Part shown: positions 33,808 to 43,400 of the stretch, piece after piece | How positions within the stretch are numbered: position 1 is the first letter of the stretch | Layout: every line of letters begins with the position of its first letter | Origin: Paulinella micropora | Taxonomy: Eukaryota; Cercozoa; Imbricatea; Euglyphida | DNA length: 51,110 bases | Direction: 5' to 3' | NCBI GenBank assembly: GCA_009731375.1 | Contig: BJOX01000001.1 | Span: 313,123 to 364,232 of the forward strand | Translations under genes and position numbers: made by a program | The notes under the pieces: generated by a model | The model's database searches: none | Told to the model about the DNA's origin: nothing | Seen by the model: the letters and a program-made list of their open reading frames with translations, nothing else

Positions 33808-34560
33808 GTCGCTAAAAAGACTAATAAGAAAAAGGCTAAGGTAAGACCCCCGCGGATTTATAGGAATAAGAGCGGGAGACCATATATTATCCAGAAGGGT
33901 AAAAAATATTATCTTAATTTTGGTAAGAAAACAAATGATATGAGCACACTTCAAATCGTTAAGTTGTTTTTGAAATATATTGGTAAGCCGAGGCCACAAA
34001 GGCAGGGTCGCAAACCAAGAGAAAAAATAATCAAATCTGATTTCAATCGTCTTGAACACGAGAACAGAAACCAGATACAAAGCAACTTACAAAAGAAATA
34101 TGAGTTAATACATGACGAGGAAGAAAAGGAAAAGAAGAAAAGGGAGGATTTAGAAGAGGAGAAGAAGAGGCTAGAAAGAAAAATCCAAGCCGATGCTAAG
34201 GAACTAAAAGAAACAATGGATAGGGAACATAAAAAACAACTTGCGGAGATTAAGGAAAGACAGGAAGAAAAGTCTAGGGAACAGAAAAAGGAACAACGAC
34301 TTATTCAGGAACTACAGGCAGAACAACGACATAGACAGGGATTATTGACTGCTCCAGTTGCACAGCCTATTATAGCAAACCCGAATCCCCCTTCAACTAA
34401 AAATAAACCAAAGAAAACCGCAACTACATCTTCCCCAAAAATAACTGATATAACTGACAAAGTAAATAAACAAGAAAAAGATTTGGAAGAAGAAAAGAGA
34501 CGAAGAATTATTGATGAAATGTTCTCCGAGAAAACGAGAAAAAAACGTGCCAAAAAATGA
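33805..34560 (+). CDS. Coiled-coil protein of the capsid gene block
   Basis: 251 residues. Basic head with a motif RPPRIYRNKSGRPYIIQKGK, then a long Glu/Lys/Arg coiled coil (about 90-175), a Pro-rich linker, and a basic end KTRKKRAKK. Probably a virion or scaffold component, given its place between core protein and protease; no family is assigned. Its TGA overlaps the next ATG (ATGA). Confidence 0.65.
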   Translation: MVAKKTNKKKAKVRPPRIYRNKSGRPYIIQKGKKYYLNFGKKTNDMSTLQIVKLFLKYIGKPRPQRQGRKPREKIIKSDFNRLEHENRNQIQSNLQKKYELIHDEEEKEKKKREDLEEEKKRLERKIQADAKELKETMDREHKKQLAEIKERQEEKSREQKKEQRLIQELQAEQRHRQGLLTAPVAQPIIANPNPPSTKNKPKKTATTSSPKITDITDKVNKQEKDLEEEKRRRIIDEMFSEKTRKKRAKK

Positions 34561-35002
34561 AAAATCATATAATAATAAATCACCTTAAAAAAGCAGGCAT
34601 TAATATCTCTATAATAAAAAACAAAGGTTCAAACGACTACGCCACTAGTTTAAAGAGATGGTTATACACACAAAAAATCACTAAAAACATATCATCGGCA
34701 GAAGATGGATGGGATAAACTAGAAGAATTTACAACAAAAATGATTGCTAAAAATGAAGAAAAAAAACTCCTGTAAATAGCACTCTATCGCCAATAGACAC
34801 ACCACCGCTTGAAACTTCTACGGATGCTAAACAACTTATATTTGAAATGACAAATTCACAACTAGCGGAGACACAACCTACAGATGTAGCACCACCCACG
34901 AGCACAAGTTCTGCGGAGCCACAGCAACAACAGCAAGAGGAGACAACCATACCCCCGAGAACAAGTTCTGCGGAGCAGGAGGGTGAGGGGACTAATGACT
35001 AA
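34557..35002 (+). CDS. Protein split by a -1 frameshift at an A-run
   Basis: The zero frame encodes 72 residues (MKNHIIINHLKKAGINISII...) and stops at 34,775. At 34,759-34,766 eight As (in phase A_AAA_AAA) allow a -1 shift, and the -1 frame is then open for 78 codons to TAA at 35,000, encoding a Thr/Pro/Ser/Gln-rich tail (LSPIDTPPLETSTDAKQLI and a twice-repeated TSSAE). The -1 stop overlaps the protease ATG at 34,995, as compact coding would predict. Either programmed frameshifting, one lost A, or a base-call error. Head LKKAGINISIIKNKG, function unknown. Confidence 0.6.
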
Positions 35003-35474
35003 TGAAATAGACGACATAATGAAAAAATATGGATGGTATCTCGGAGCAATAGCCAGTGATGAAATCTATAAGTTGAAGCCCGGAAGCAGAAAGCGATACG
35101 GATTTATTATGAATTTGGACAACCACAATCAATCAGGGTCTCATTGGATCGCCGTTTACTGCTCTTTAGATGGCGATAGAAATATAGAGATATACGACCC
35201 GCTAGCCCTGTATAAACCAACGGAAGACTTTCAACAACAAATGAAACAACTAATTGATAAAAGCCACCCAAGCACATACCTGCTTATGAAGGTTAATCAA
35301 GTAAAACAACAATCAGACACATCGGATACCTGCGGATGGCATAGTATGAGGTTTCTTTTAGAGCGAGCAAAAGGCAACCGCTTTAAGTTTGCTAGCGGAT
35401 ATACAGACTTAAAAGAGAAGGAAGCGGAGGAGTTGAAAGCACAGAATGGCTACGGCTTTGACACTTTTATTTAA
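34995..35474 (+). CDS. Adenovirus-type maturation cysteine protease
   Basis: 159 residues from ATG 34,995. Ulp1/C5-C48 fold: catalytic His in SGSHWIAVY (H50), Asp in IEIYDPLA (D68), Gln in the NQVKQQSDTS stretch (about 106) and Cys in DTCGWHSMRF (C113). Processes capsid and core proteins in adenoviruses and PLVs. Starts within the preceding frame-shifted gene. Followed by an intergenic segment with two hairpins before the minor capsid gene. Confidence 0.88.
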   Translation: MTNEIDDIMKKYGWYLGAIASDEIYKLKPGSRKRYGFIMNLDNHNQSGSHWIAVYCSLDGDRNIEIYDPLALYKPTEDFQQQMKQLIDKSHPSTYLLMKVNQVKQQSDTSDTCGWHSMRFLLERAKGNRFKFASGYTDLKEKEAEELKAQNGYGFDTFI

Positions 35475-35480
35475 AAGATA

Positions 35481-35530
35481 GTTATCAACTACACTCTCAT
35501 TCGTTTCACTCATTCTCGTTTGTTGATAAC
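35481..35530 (+). terminator. Hairpin after the protease gene
   Basis: 9-bp arms GTTATCAAC (35,481-35,489) and GTTGATAAC (35,522-35,530), 7 bp after the protease stop. The loop contains two copies of CTCATTC(T)CGTTT. GTTATC also occurs repeatedly in the inverted repeats. Confidence 0.5.
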
Positions 35531-35567
35531 CATCGAAAACCGATTAATTTTTTCCCAAATAAAAAAA

Positions 35568-35622
35568 CGATGGTTTAGAATAAGTGAGAGTGCGAAAGCA
35601 CGAAGCGCAATTCTAAACTATC
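35568..35622 (+). promoter_or_regulatory. Hairpin leader element, minor capsid copy
   Basis: GGTTTAGAATAAGTGAGAGT...CAATTCTAAACTATC, the same element as 26,422-26,476, in the same sense relative to the downstream gene; four or five differences in 55 bp, and compensated at the stem bases. It ends 11 bp before the ATG at 35,634 with TATAATATAT between. Confidence 0.75.
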
Positions 35623-35633
35623 TATAATATATC

Positions 35634-36446
35634 ATGGACTATAAGGGAGGGAGAAGTTCTGGAATCTATTATATCAACAGCAAAAACCGAATAACGGGGA
35701 CAGACAGCGACTTTACACACGAGATAAACTTAAAATCACTAGACAATCCAACTCACTGCAAAATTCTTCATATCTATGTTCCAAAGTCGTATTACTCTGT
35801 GGCTTCGCCATATAATACCTTTACACTTAGCGAAGACGGGTATGAGGCTTTAATTACGATACCTGAGGGAAACTACACAATGAACAATCTAAAAAATAAG
35901 TTGTCGGAGGTACTGTCGGCAGAAAGTCCGAATGACTATAGATATGTCGTCTCAAGCAACAATACCAACATAGAACCAGAAGATGGTAAATTAACATTCA
36001 GTGTTTCAAATAACGGAGGCATTCAACCGCGGTTTATATTCGATACCGATACCCGCATTCACGAGGTTATGGGTGTTGATAGAAATTCAACATATTTCTT
36101 CGCTAATGATTTCATTAAATCGCCAAATGTGATTATTCTAACTGGGGAAAAGACTTTATACCTTCAATCAGACTTAGTTGGTGAAGGAGATAATCACGTG
36201 CTACAAGAAATATACACTGCCAACGAAATTCCTTTTGGTGCCGTTATATACGACGGAAGTGGGTCTGAGTATGGTAAGAAATTATCCGCCAGTTCAAATA
36301 ATGTGTATCGGTTTTATCTTACAGACGAAAACGACCAAGCGATTAATCTTAATGGGTTAGGTATTGTAATGACATTATTAATTTATAGAGAGACAAATTA
36401 TTTTAATTTATTTACATCATTCTTCAATTTGTTAAAATCCCGATGA
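35634..36446 (+). CDS. Minor capsid (penton) protein
   Basis: 270 residues. N-terminal GIYYINSKNRITGTDSDFTH is the hallmark start of PLV and virophage penton proteins, followed by single-jelly-roll-like strands: KILHIYVPKSYYSV, EALITIPEGNYTMNNLKNKL, RFIFDTDTRIHEVMGV and a conserved LNGLGIVMTLLIYRE. Forms the fivefold vertices. Directly before the major capsid gene, as is usual. Confidence 0.85.
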   Translation: MDYKGGRSSGIYYINSKNRITGTDSDFTHEINLKSLDNPTHCKILHIYVPKSYYSVASPYNTFTLSEDGYEALITIPEGNYTMNNLKNKLSEVLSAESPNDYRYVVSSNNTNIEPEDGKLTFSVSNNGGIQPRFIFDTDTRIHEVMGVDRNSTYFFANDFIKSPNVIILTGEKTLYLQSDLVGEGDNHVLQEIYTANEIPFGAVIYDGSGSEYGKKLSASSNNVYRFYLTDENDQAINLNGLGIVMTLLIYRETNYFNLFTSFFNLLKSR

Positions 36447-36532
36447 ATTAATTTTTGATTTAATTATTTTTTTTCTATGAATATATTTGTGTATTAATCA
36501 ACTTACACGACTGCCAAAAAACTGAAAACAAA

Positions 36533-37996
36533 ATGCCAACTCAACACGGAGGCGAACTAGACTTTTCTAGAACTGACTACATCAGTGCTTCTTATCGTTT
36601 GAATAAACTAACTCCGCGAGAAGGTGCGGGAACTATTACTGTTACTACCGCAGGAGGACAAGAAAGCAACTTTGACCTTATCAGCAGGCCATTTAACTTA
36701 GCCCGCTCTGTTTTGAGTTTTACTTATGCCCCACCAGCAATTGCCGCAAACTATAACAAATGCTATATGGATTGTCTGGCTCCTATTAGACAAATTCAAC
36801 TTCAAACCCGTAGCGGTGTTTATCTGTGCGATGTAAATGAAGTTGGTAATTTTACCAAAATTGTTTGGAAGGCCGAAACTTCTATGAAGGACTTTCTGAC
36901 ACTTGAAAACCACGATAATGGAAGTGGTTCGGGATGTATGCTTCAAAAGTGTAATGCCAATAATAAAATTGATGTTTCACTAACCGCAGCAACTAGAACA
37001 AACTTTCGAGCCATGACTGATGGAGCAGATAATGTAGCGGCTAGAACTTTGGCAATGTTTCCAGAACCTCCTACAAATGCTCGCCGACACGATGATTTAG
37101 CCTTGGCTGATGGAACGGGTGCGATCTCTGTCGTTGATGTCGCTTACAACGAGCCTAAGTATTTCTCGGCTGGTGCTATCACCTCCGCTGAGCCTTCTAT
37201 CAGTGTTAAGATTAATTTGGGTATGCTTTACAATACTATTTTCGCCCTAGATAAGACTATTATGTTTCCTGAGATTTTGAATATGCGGATTGTGCGGCAA
37301 CAGACCCCTAAAATTTATTATTACAATAACGCTGCTTTGTCAACGGGTGGAGGAGTGCTTGTTGCTGCCGCTGGTACTGTAAGTGTTTCTAATCTTAACT
37401 TGTTCCTTGCGGTTGAGACTAATCCCGATGTCATTCAATCAATTCAACAAAAGGTGGCGAGTCCTGAGGGTATGAGTTTTAATGTTGATTATCCTTATGT
37501 TTATAAAAATTCCATTGCTCAATCAACTACACAAAACATTATTCTCCGCTTTGATAGGGGGCATGGTAAAAGGTTGAAGAAAATTTATCACACACTCTTC
37601 CACAACACTGAAAACAAGAATACTGCTTATGATATTGATAACAGAGCAACCGCTAAGACTACCAGTTTCCACACCACACTTGACGGGGCACGACTTCAGG
37701 GATTTGAAATATATCCCGCTAGTTATGAAGATTATATGTGCTTGAAACCTAAACTTGAAGGTTCTGTTTTGATGAATTCAAATGTGTATCAATACAACTG
37801 GTTCTGGGTTGATACTTGGGATAATACCCGCCCGCTGTGGAGCAAAGACCAAAATGAAGTTAGTGGGCTTGACCTTTCCAATGAGCGACGATGGGAGTTC
37901 ATTAGCACTACACAGAATAATGCTCATCAGCATGTAAGTGTAGCAATCACTCAGCGGGAGGTTCAGGTTAAGGCAAATATAATTTCTATTAGTTAA
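36533..37996 (+). CDS. Major capsid protein, double jelly-roll
   Basis: 487 residues. Begins MPTQHGGELDFSRTDYISAS; followed by beta-rich Asn/Thr segments, FNLARSVLSFTYAPPA, and late landmarks YNWFWVDTWDNTRPLW and RRWEFISTTQNNAHQHVSVA near the C terminus. Length and position (after penton, near ATPase and protease) fit PLV major capsid proteins of the PRD1/adenovirus lineage. An 86-bp AT-rich leader precedes it. No breaks. Confidence 0.87.
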   Translation: MPTQHGGELDFSRTDYISASYRLNKLTPREGAGTITVTTAGGQESNFDLISRPFNLARSVLSFTYAPPAIAANYNKCYMDCLAPIRQIQLQTRSGVYLCDVNEVGNFTKIVWKAETSMKDFLTLENHDNGSGSGCMLQKCNANNKIDVSLTAATRTNFRAMTDGADNVAARTLAMFPEPPTNARRHDDLALADGTGAISVVDVAYNEPKYFSAGAITSAEPSISVKINLGMLYNTIFALDKTIMFPEILNMRIVRQQTPKIYYYNNAALSTGGGVLVAAAGTVSVSNLNLFLAVETNPDVIQSIQQKVASPEGMSFNVDYPYVYKNSIAQSTTQNIILRFDRGHGKRLKKIYHTLFHNTENKNTAYDIDNRATAKTTSFHTTLDGARLQGFEIYPASYEDYMCLKPKLEGSVLMNSNVYQYNWFWVDTWDNTRPLWSKDQNEVSGLDLSNERRWEFISTTQNNAHQHVSVAITQREVQVKANIISIS

Positions 37997-38047
37997 GAAG
38001 TAATTATTAATTTTTGATAGCTAATTTTTTTGTTTATACATACGAAT

Positions 38048-39272
38048 ATGTCTCACCAGAGAAATTTAATCGCACAAAATCCAGACGGAGAATTTATAAA
38101 TGTCAGTGTTGGATACGATGGTAATATTGAAACAAATAATTCAAAAATCGCTTTTGGCGAAGCAACGACTGCTCAATTAACACCAGTTTTACAGGAAATC
38201 TTTCCATATACAATTAATACTAGGATATGGACAAAAACAGAAACAAAATCGTCTGTGTCATTTTTGAATAATATGGCTGAATTGAAAACTACCGCTGACG
38301 CCACGGCTGATGCTAGATTAGTAAGTAAAAGGAGAATAAAATATAGAACTGGAACTGGTGTCCTTGCTCGCTTTACTGCCTTATGGACAACAGACGACAC
38401 AAAAGATTACTATTCATATATTGGAATAGGAAATGACCTTAATGATGGATTTTACTTTTACAAAGATAAAGCGGGAATGAATATTGCGCGTTGTTGCGGC
38501 AATCTCGTAGATTATATAGACCAAAAAGACTGGGACGACCCATGCGATGGAAATTTTGCTATGCCAGACTTAGATTGGAGCAAAGGAAATGTATTTCAAA
38601 TTCAATTTCAGTATCTTGGGTTTGGTGCTATTAAGTTTTATATTGAAAATCCCATAACAGGATTATTTCAATTAGTTCATATGATTGAGTATGCGAATGC
38701 CAATAATGGTGTAAGCCTGCGAAATACGACATTACCCTTTACAGCAGTAATGAAAAATGATGCAAAGACTGGAATACAAATTCTTAAAACAGCGAGTGCT
38801 AGTTTATTCATTGAGGGTTCAAATGTAATAAATACCAGCATAACGAATTCAATTGAGGGTGCTGAAGTCGCCCACACTACAGAAAGACCGATATTAAGTA
38901 TAAGAAATAAGGCAAAATATGATAGTGCTGGTGCTAACTTAGACAATTATTCATTAGTATATCCATCATTGATAAGTATTAGTAATGAAGACACAAAAAC
39001 GAATATAGTAAGAATGGTGTTGAATGGAACATTAACTGGAGCAGTGTACGTGGATGTAGATACGAAATATTCAATAGTTGATACCGACACAACAGCGACT
39101 GCTATCGCCAACGGAACGACGATTTTTAAAATATATGTTAATGCTAATTCAACTCAACAAATCAATCTAAGAATCTCCAAGTGATGTATTAACCTTTACG
39201 CAGAAATCGGTTTCCACTACGAACAATGGTGGAAATGTCAATATTATTGCTAATTTTATAGAAGACCAATAA
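38048..39272 (+). CDS. Receptor-binding-like virion protein, frameshift near end
   Basis: 378 residues from ATG 38,048 to TGA at 39,182. Central region: RRIKYRTGTGVLARFTALW (about 95-113), YSYIGIGNDLNDGFYF, NVFQIQFQYLGFGAIKFYIE and FQLVHMIEYANAN, a domain seen in structural proteins of giant viruses, virophages and phages, probably carbohydrate- or receptor-binding. Past the stop another frame continues for 29 codons to 39,272 (DVLTFTQKSVSTTNNGGNVN and IEDQ end), which looks like the normal C terminus of this domain family, so a one-base insertion or two-base deletion near 39,172-39,183 is likely. Confidence 0.7.
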
Positions 39273-39300
39273 AGCAAAAAAAATACAATAGAATAAATTA

Positions 39301-39779
39301 TCAAAGATATTTTTTTACCGCATCTTTGTTATTAAAATAAGGTTGTTGAATTAAATATTCAAGGTATGGTTTATCAATCTTAGCAACATCTTCAATTTCA
39401 TTTTTTTATACTTACCATATTGAAGAACAACATCTTTCTTTAATATACATCCTTCTTCTGTACATGTAGCAGTCGCTATCTCTTCTCCTACATTAGCCTT
39501 TATTTCCGTAATTCCAGTTTCTTTCAAGTCAGTCGCCTTAAAAGAAAGAGTGCTCTCTTCTTGCTGACCGAAGGTCGCATCTTCAACTACGTTGGAGTTG
39601 TCCGTTATGGTCTCCAATGGAATAACTACTTTCACATTGTCATCGCGGGGTTTGTATTGCTCATAGAAAGAAACAATGTCAGGCTTAGTCCATTTAATCG
39701 TGGGCTTTTTAATAGAAACATCAAGGTTCCATTTTTCAATTTCATTCAAGTAGTCTTGTTTGGTGTTGAGGTCGGTCAT
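39301..39779 (-). CDS. ExoX-C-like small protein, frame broken at an A-run
   Basis: Starts MTDLNTKQDYLNEIEKWNLD; the zero frame runs to 39,351. At the T7 (A7 on this strand) of 39,401-39,407 the -1 frame takes over the conserved block and ends at 39,301: after YGKYKK it reads EIEDVAKIDKPYLEYLIQQP, the counterpart of FGKYKAKKIEDIAKIDKPYI in the neighbouring gene. That block is like the ExoX C-terminal domain. One added A would join the two parts; the gene is otherwise intact. Confidence 0.65.
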
Positions 39780-39810
39780 GATATATATGCAAAGATTTTA
39801 TTTTATTTTA

Positions 39811-40086
39811 TTATAAATATTTTTTCAATTCATCCTTGTTTTGAACCCAAGGTTGCTTCATCAACCACTCAATATATGGTTTATCAATCTTAGCAATGTC
39901 TTCAATTTTTTTTGCCTTGTATTTACCGAAATGAAATACATCCTTCGGCTGAGAGGCTTTAATCTTTTCAATTGTCTTAATTTCTTCATCAATTATCTGT
40001 TGCACATCTTTTACAGAAAAGAATTCCTTATTCTTCTCAATTGAAAGTCGTCCAAATTTTTCAGATAGTCTGGTGAGGGTGGTCAT
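39811..40086 (-). CDS. ExoX-C-like small protein
   Basis: 91 residues: a helical head (MTTLTRLSEKFGRLSIEKNK) and a C-terminal FGKYKAKKIEDIAKIDKPYI, EWLMKQPWVQNKDELKKYL domain, the small domain found at the C end of exonuclease X and in stand-alone proteins. No exonuclease domain is present. Next to the right inverted repeat and related to the gene at 39,301-39,779; a likely old gene duplication. A role in DNA binding is inferred only. Confidence 0.65.
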   Translation of the reverse strand: MTTLTRLSEKFGRLSIEKNKEFFSVKDVQQIIDEEIKTIEKIKASQPKDVFHFGKYKAKKIEDIAKIDKPYIEWLMKQPWVQNKDELKKYL

Positions 40087-40126
40087 CGGTCTATATAGAG
40101 TGGTAAAAAATTTTATGAAAAAAATT

Positions 40127-40441
40127 AATTAATGAAACTCGCAACAGGAGAGGACTTTCATTTTTTCAAAAAAAGATAACTAAGTCTAGCACAGCAGTAA
40201 AAACCAAGAGACTGGTTTTGATGTCTCTTCGTGTTGATTTGGCAAAAGATAGATGAGTTATCTTTTTTTTAGAGTTTGAGAGAAATTCATATATGGACTA
40301 TTTATTGATTAAGAATGCTTGTATTGAATTTGGATAAAATTATGTATATTTTTATTGAAATTAATAGTAAGACGAATTTATATAAAAATAGCCTTATTTT
40401 ATATAAAAAGATAACTGTGTTATAGTAATACCTATAGTAGT
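40127..40441 (-). repeat. Right terminal inverted repeat
   Basis: Reverse complement of 17,718-18,032, ending ...CCTATAGTAGT. The short reading at 40,302-40,553 inside it is spurious. Confidence 0.92.
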
Positions 40442-40447
40442 TTAGAC
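40442..40447. other. Target-site duplication, right copy (TTAGAC)
   Basis: Matches 17,712-17,717 exactly; marks the PLV's precise insertion in the retrotransposon. Confidence 0.85.
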
Positions 40448-43400
40448 TGGAGGGCATAGATCTTTGGAGAAGCCTGTACTGAGTGTACCGTCTCAGGGGC
40501 TGAAGGTCTATGGTTGGGTAGGGGCTAGCTACGCCTTTTAGTTTGTGTAACACCGACCAGGGTAGTGCCCGAAAACGGGGGCCAATCCTACAAGATCGCG
40601 AAGTAGGGTGTGTGCATGTAATGTGTTGGAGGGATTAACTTAGTTACCCCCAAGTTTGTTTGCTCTGACGAGAGCATGAGTTTGGAAGACTTTGACACGG
40701 GGAGGCACCTGAGGCTGTTAAGCTAGATATGGCGAACCCGGACACTTTTTCCCTTTAGGGATGGGGAGGCACCTGAGGCTGTTGAGCTACATATGGAGAA
40801 CCCAGACAATTTTCCTTTAGTAAGGGAGGGGGGGGNNNNNNNNNNATGCAGTATGGTTGGTGGTTGCCTTACGGAGATAGTTGTGAAGTGCAGCAGCAGT
40901 GTAAGCTAGCACTGGAACATATATTTGACTTTTGTTTGTGCATACTTTTCAGACTGGTGTGGAGCATAGTTTGAGCTCCTAGACTTGTGGTGGGGTGGTG
41001 TGCTGGTTGACATTGGGCTTTCTTTTGTCAGTTTTGAGGCAGGACCATTGGAGAGTAGTGAGGGCCGGCTGGAGTTGTTTGCCGCAGCTTCTCTTCTCCA
41101 CGTACATTTTGCTCACCCACCCATCGACTCTATTGCACGCTTTGTGGGGCGGTTTAACAGACATAGTTTTTTTTCTTGTCTAGTTGCGTGCTAGTTTATG
41201 TTGCTCTTTAGGTGGCGATGTTTTGTTTTCTATGGTATCGTAAGAGTCGAGGGACAATCACAAGAGACCTAATATATTCATGGTCCAACCATACACACTT
41301 TTTAGTTACATGGTATGTTAGTGTATTGCGTGTGTAAAGAGCCAAGGGGCGTTAAGATTTTAAGCAAGAGGCCAGGCCCTGGGGCTCTTGTGGTAGCCCA
41401 GAGCCCACTCCATATCATTTTGAGATGGCGAGAGAGAGAGAGAGAGAGAGAGAGAGTGAGAGCACAGGTTGAGATAGACATAGGCAGAACAGTCATCATG
41501 GCTGGAAAAACATAAGCCAAATTACCGTATGTTGCGGACATTTTTCATGTGTTGAGCAGTGCTCATGCAGCTGTTGTGTCTTTGATTACCATGCGTGTGT
41601 GCTAGCGTTTGTGTGTGGTGTCAGCGAGTTGTTCCTTTTACTCCCCACTCTGTGTGCATCCTTTATCTATCTCTTATCAGATTGAGGGGGAGTGTTCATT
41701 GAGAACACTGACGGACACAGACACATACTTAGCATCATGGTGGGTGTTGAGCTAATTTTATTCTGTTATGCTCTCGTGAGTCTCTTGGTTTTGACATTAG
41801 TTGATGGCGCATTCTTTTCTGTTGCGGCTGTCTATGCTTTCTCGTTGTGGAGTTCACTTTGAGACTTTTTTCCCCTTTTCTCTGTTTTGGTGTGAGACTT
41901 GTTGTCGGTCTTTCGTGAGACGCCCTGGCGGGGCTTTGATCTCTCATTCTTTTCCAGACTTTTATTTTTCCCCTGGATTTGTTGCGTTGGGCTATTGGAC
42001 GGACATGTTTAGTGTTAATCATCTTTGGGTTTTTAGCTTTACGCTCTCTTCGACATCATGGGCTGGATGCTTTGGTTTGAACATGTTTCCGAACTTTTGA
42101 CTTCGGTCTTTCTTCGACGTGTTGGGTTGCGGCTTTGGGTCTTCGCGTGGGCAGCGTTTGGGCAAGGAGCTGGTGAGCTCACGGCGCTGCACCATCGGTG
42201 GGTCTGTCGCTCCTGACAGACCCCAATGCCGTCAGTCTTTCTTTCCTTTTCTTCCTCCCCTCTTTCTCCTTAGGTTGGACGATGACATGGAATTTTGTTT
42301 CTTTACTCATTGATTGTTTTGACTGTGATGTGCGAGCAATTTCTTCTGATGGTCTGGCGAGAGTCGGTGGTACCGCATGGGTCGGACCTGAGCTTCGCGT
42401 GAAGGGGGGAGCAACCTTGGTGTCGGCAGGCGCAACGTCTGCCGTCGGTTGGTGAAGTGTTGGGGCCTCGTTTTCTTTTCCTTCTTCACATCCCTTCCTT
42501 TTCCCCTTACCCTCCTTTGTTGGCTGGTTCGCTTTGTGGATAGCGGACCTGAGCTTGGTGTAGTTCACTCGTTGTTTGCCATGTGGGGGAGGAGCGGTAG
42601 GTTTGGTACCCTATCGCCCCCTCTCCGTACCAGCACATAGGTATCATAGGGAGTAAGTTAAGAACAGACGCCTAACATTGGACCTTTTGGGTATGAAGGG
42701 GACACAGCCCAGTAGTGGGACTTGGAGATGTCGGACTTTCGTTTTCTGTGGAAATGTTTGCTGGTCAGTTTTGGAGCAAACCGATTGGACATTTTGGTTT
42801 CGTCGTCTTTAACGGGGTGTCGAGCACCAGTGAGGACAATGGCACTTTTCTTGTTTTGGCATGGAGNNNNNNNNNNGTTTGTTTCAGTTTCGAACTTTGT
42901 TTACCAGTTCGGACTTTGGTGGCTGTCAGGTCGGCTTTTCATGTGGATGACTTTTTCGGCAGTTTTTCCCTTTCTCTGACACTCCCTCTTACTTCTCAGG
43001 GGCGGTGTGCAGCCTTCCGGGTGGCTGAAGGTGTTGGCTTTATTTTTGCATGGCACTTTTCTTGTTTTGGCATGGAGCGACAGAGTTGGTGGGTTTCGCC
43101 AGTCGCCGGATGGACTGCAGTAGCGCCCATCGGTGGGCGGATTGCAATGCTTCTGTTTTATATTCTTCAGTGGTTATCTCGGTGGAGTTGTCGGCTGCGT
43201 GGCTACGGCGCGAAGCAGCGGTGACGATGGCAAGGTTCAACGGTGGGTCTGTCTTCGTGACAGACCCCAAATCAGGCCGCCTCCCCTCCTACTCGTTCTT
43301 TGTCTTTGTTGTCGGATGATGGAGTTCGCTCTTCAGTTTGCAGTTCTAGGCGACACACATGTTGCACCTGATGTGCATGTTGTGGTGTGAACCTCAGAAC

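Larger units (their letters stand above)
17718..40441. mobile_element. Polinton-like virus (PLV), complete provirus
   Basis: A 22,724-bp AT-rich element with 315-bp terminal inverted repeats, flanked on both sides by TTAGAC (17,712-17,717 and 40,442-40,447). A 6-bp duplication with an RVE integrase is the Polinton/Maverick integration signature. It encodes protein-primed DNA polymerase B, integrase, packaging ATPase, maturation protease, and major and minor capsid proteins, so it is a virus-like element able in principle to make capsids, not just a transposon. Genes are in blocks: polymerase and accessory module (+), integrase and a charged protein (-), fibre and membrane protein (+), nuclease and secreted protein (-), the morphogenesis block (+), and two small genes (-). 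Several frames are broken, so activity is uncertain. Confidence 0.93.

Noticed and set aside
41685-41720. Second polypurine tract and LTR start (GAGGGGGAG followed by TGTTCATTG)
   Set aside because: No matching LTR copy elsewhere in the window.
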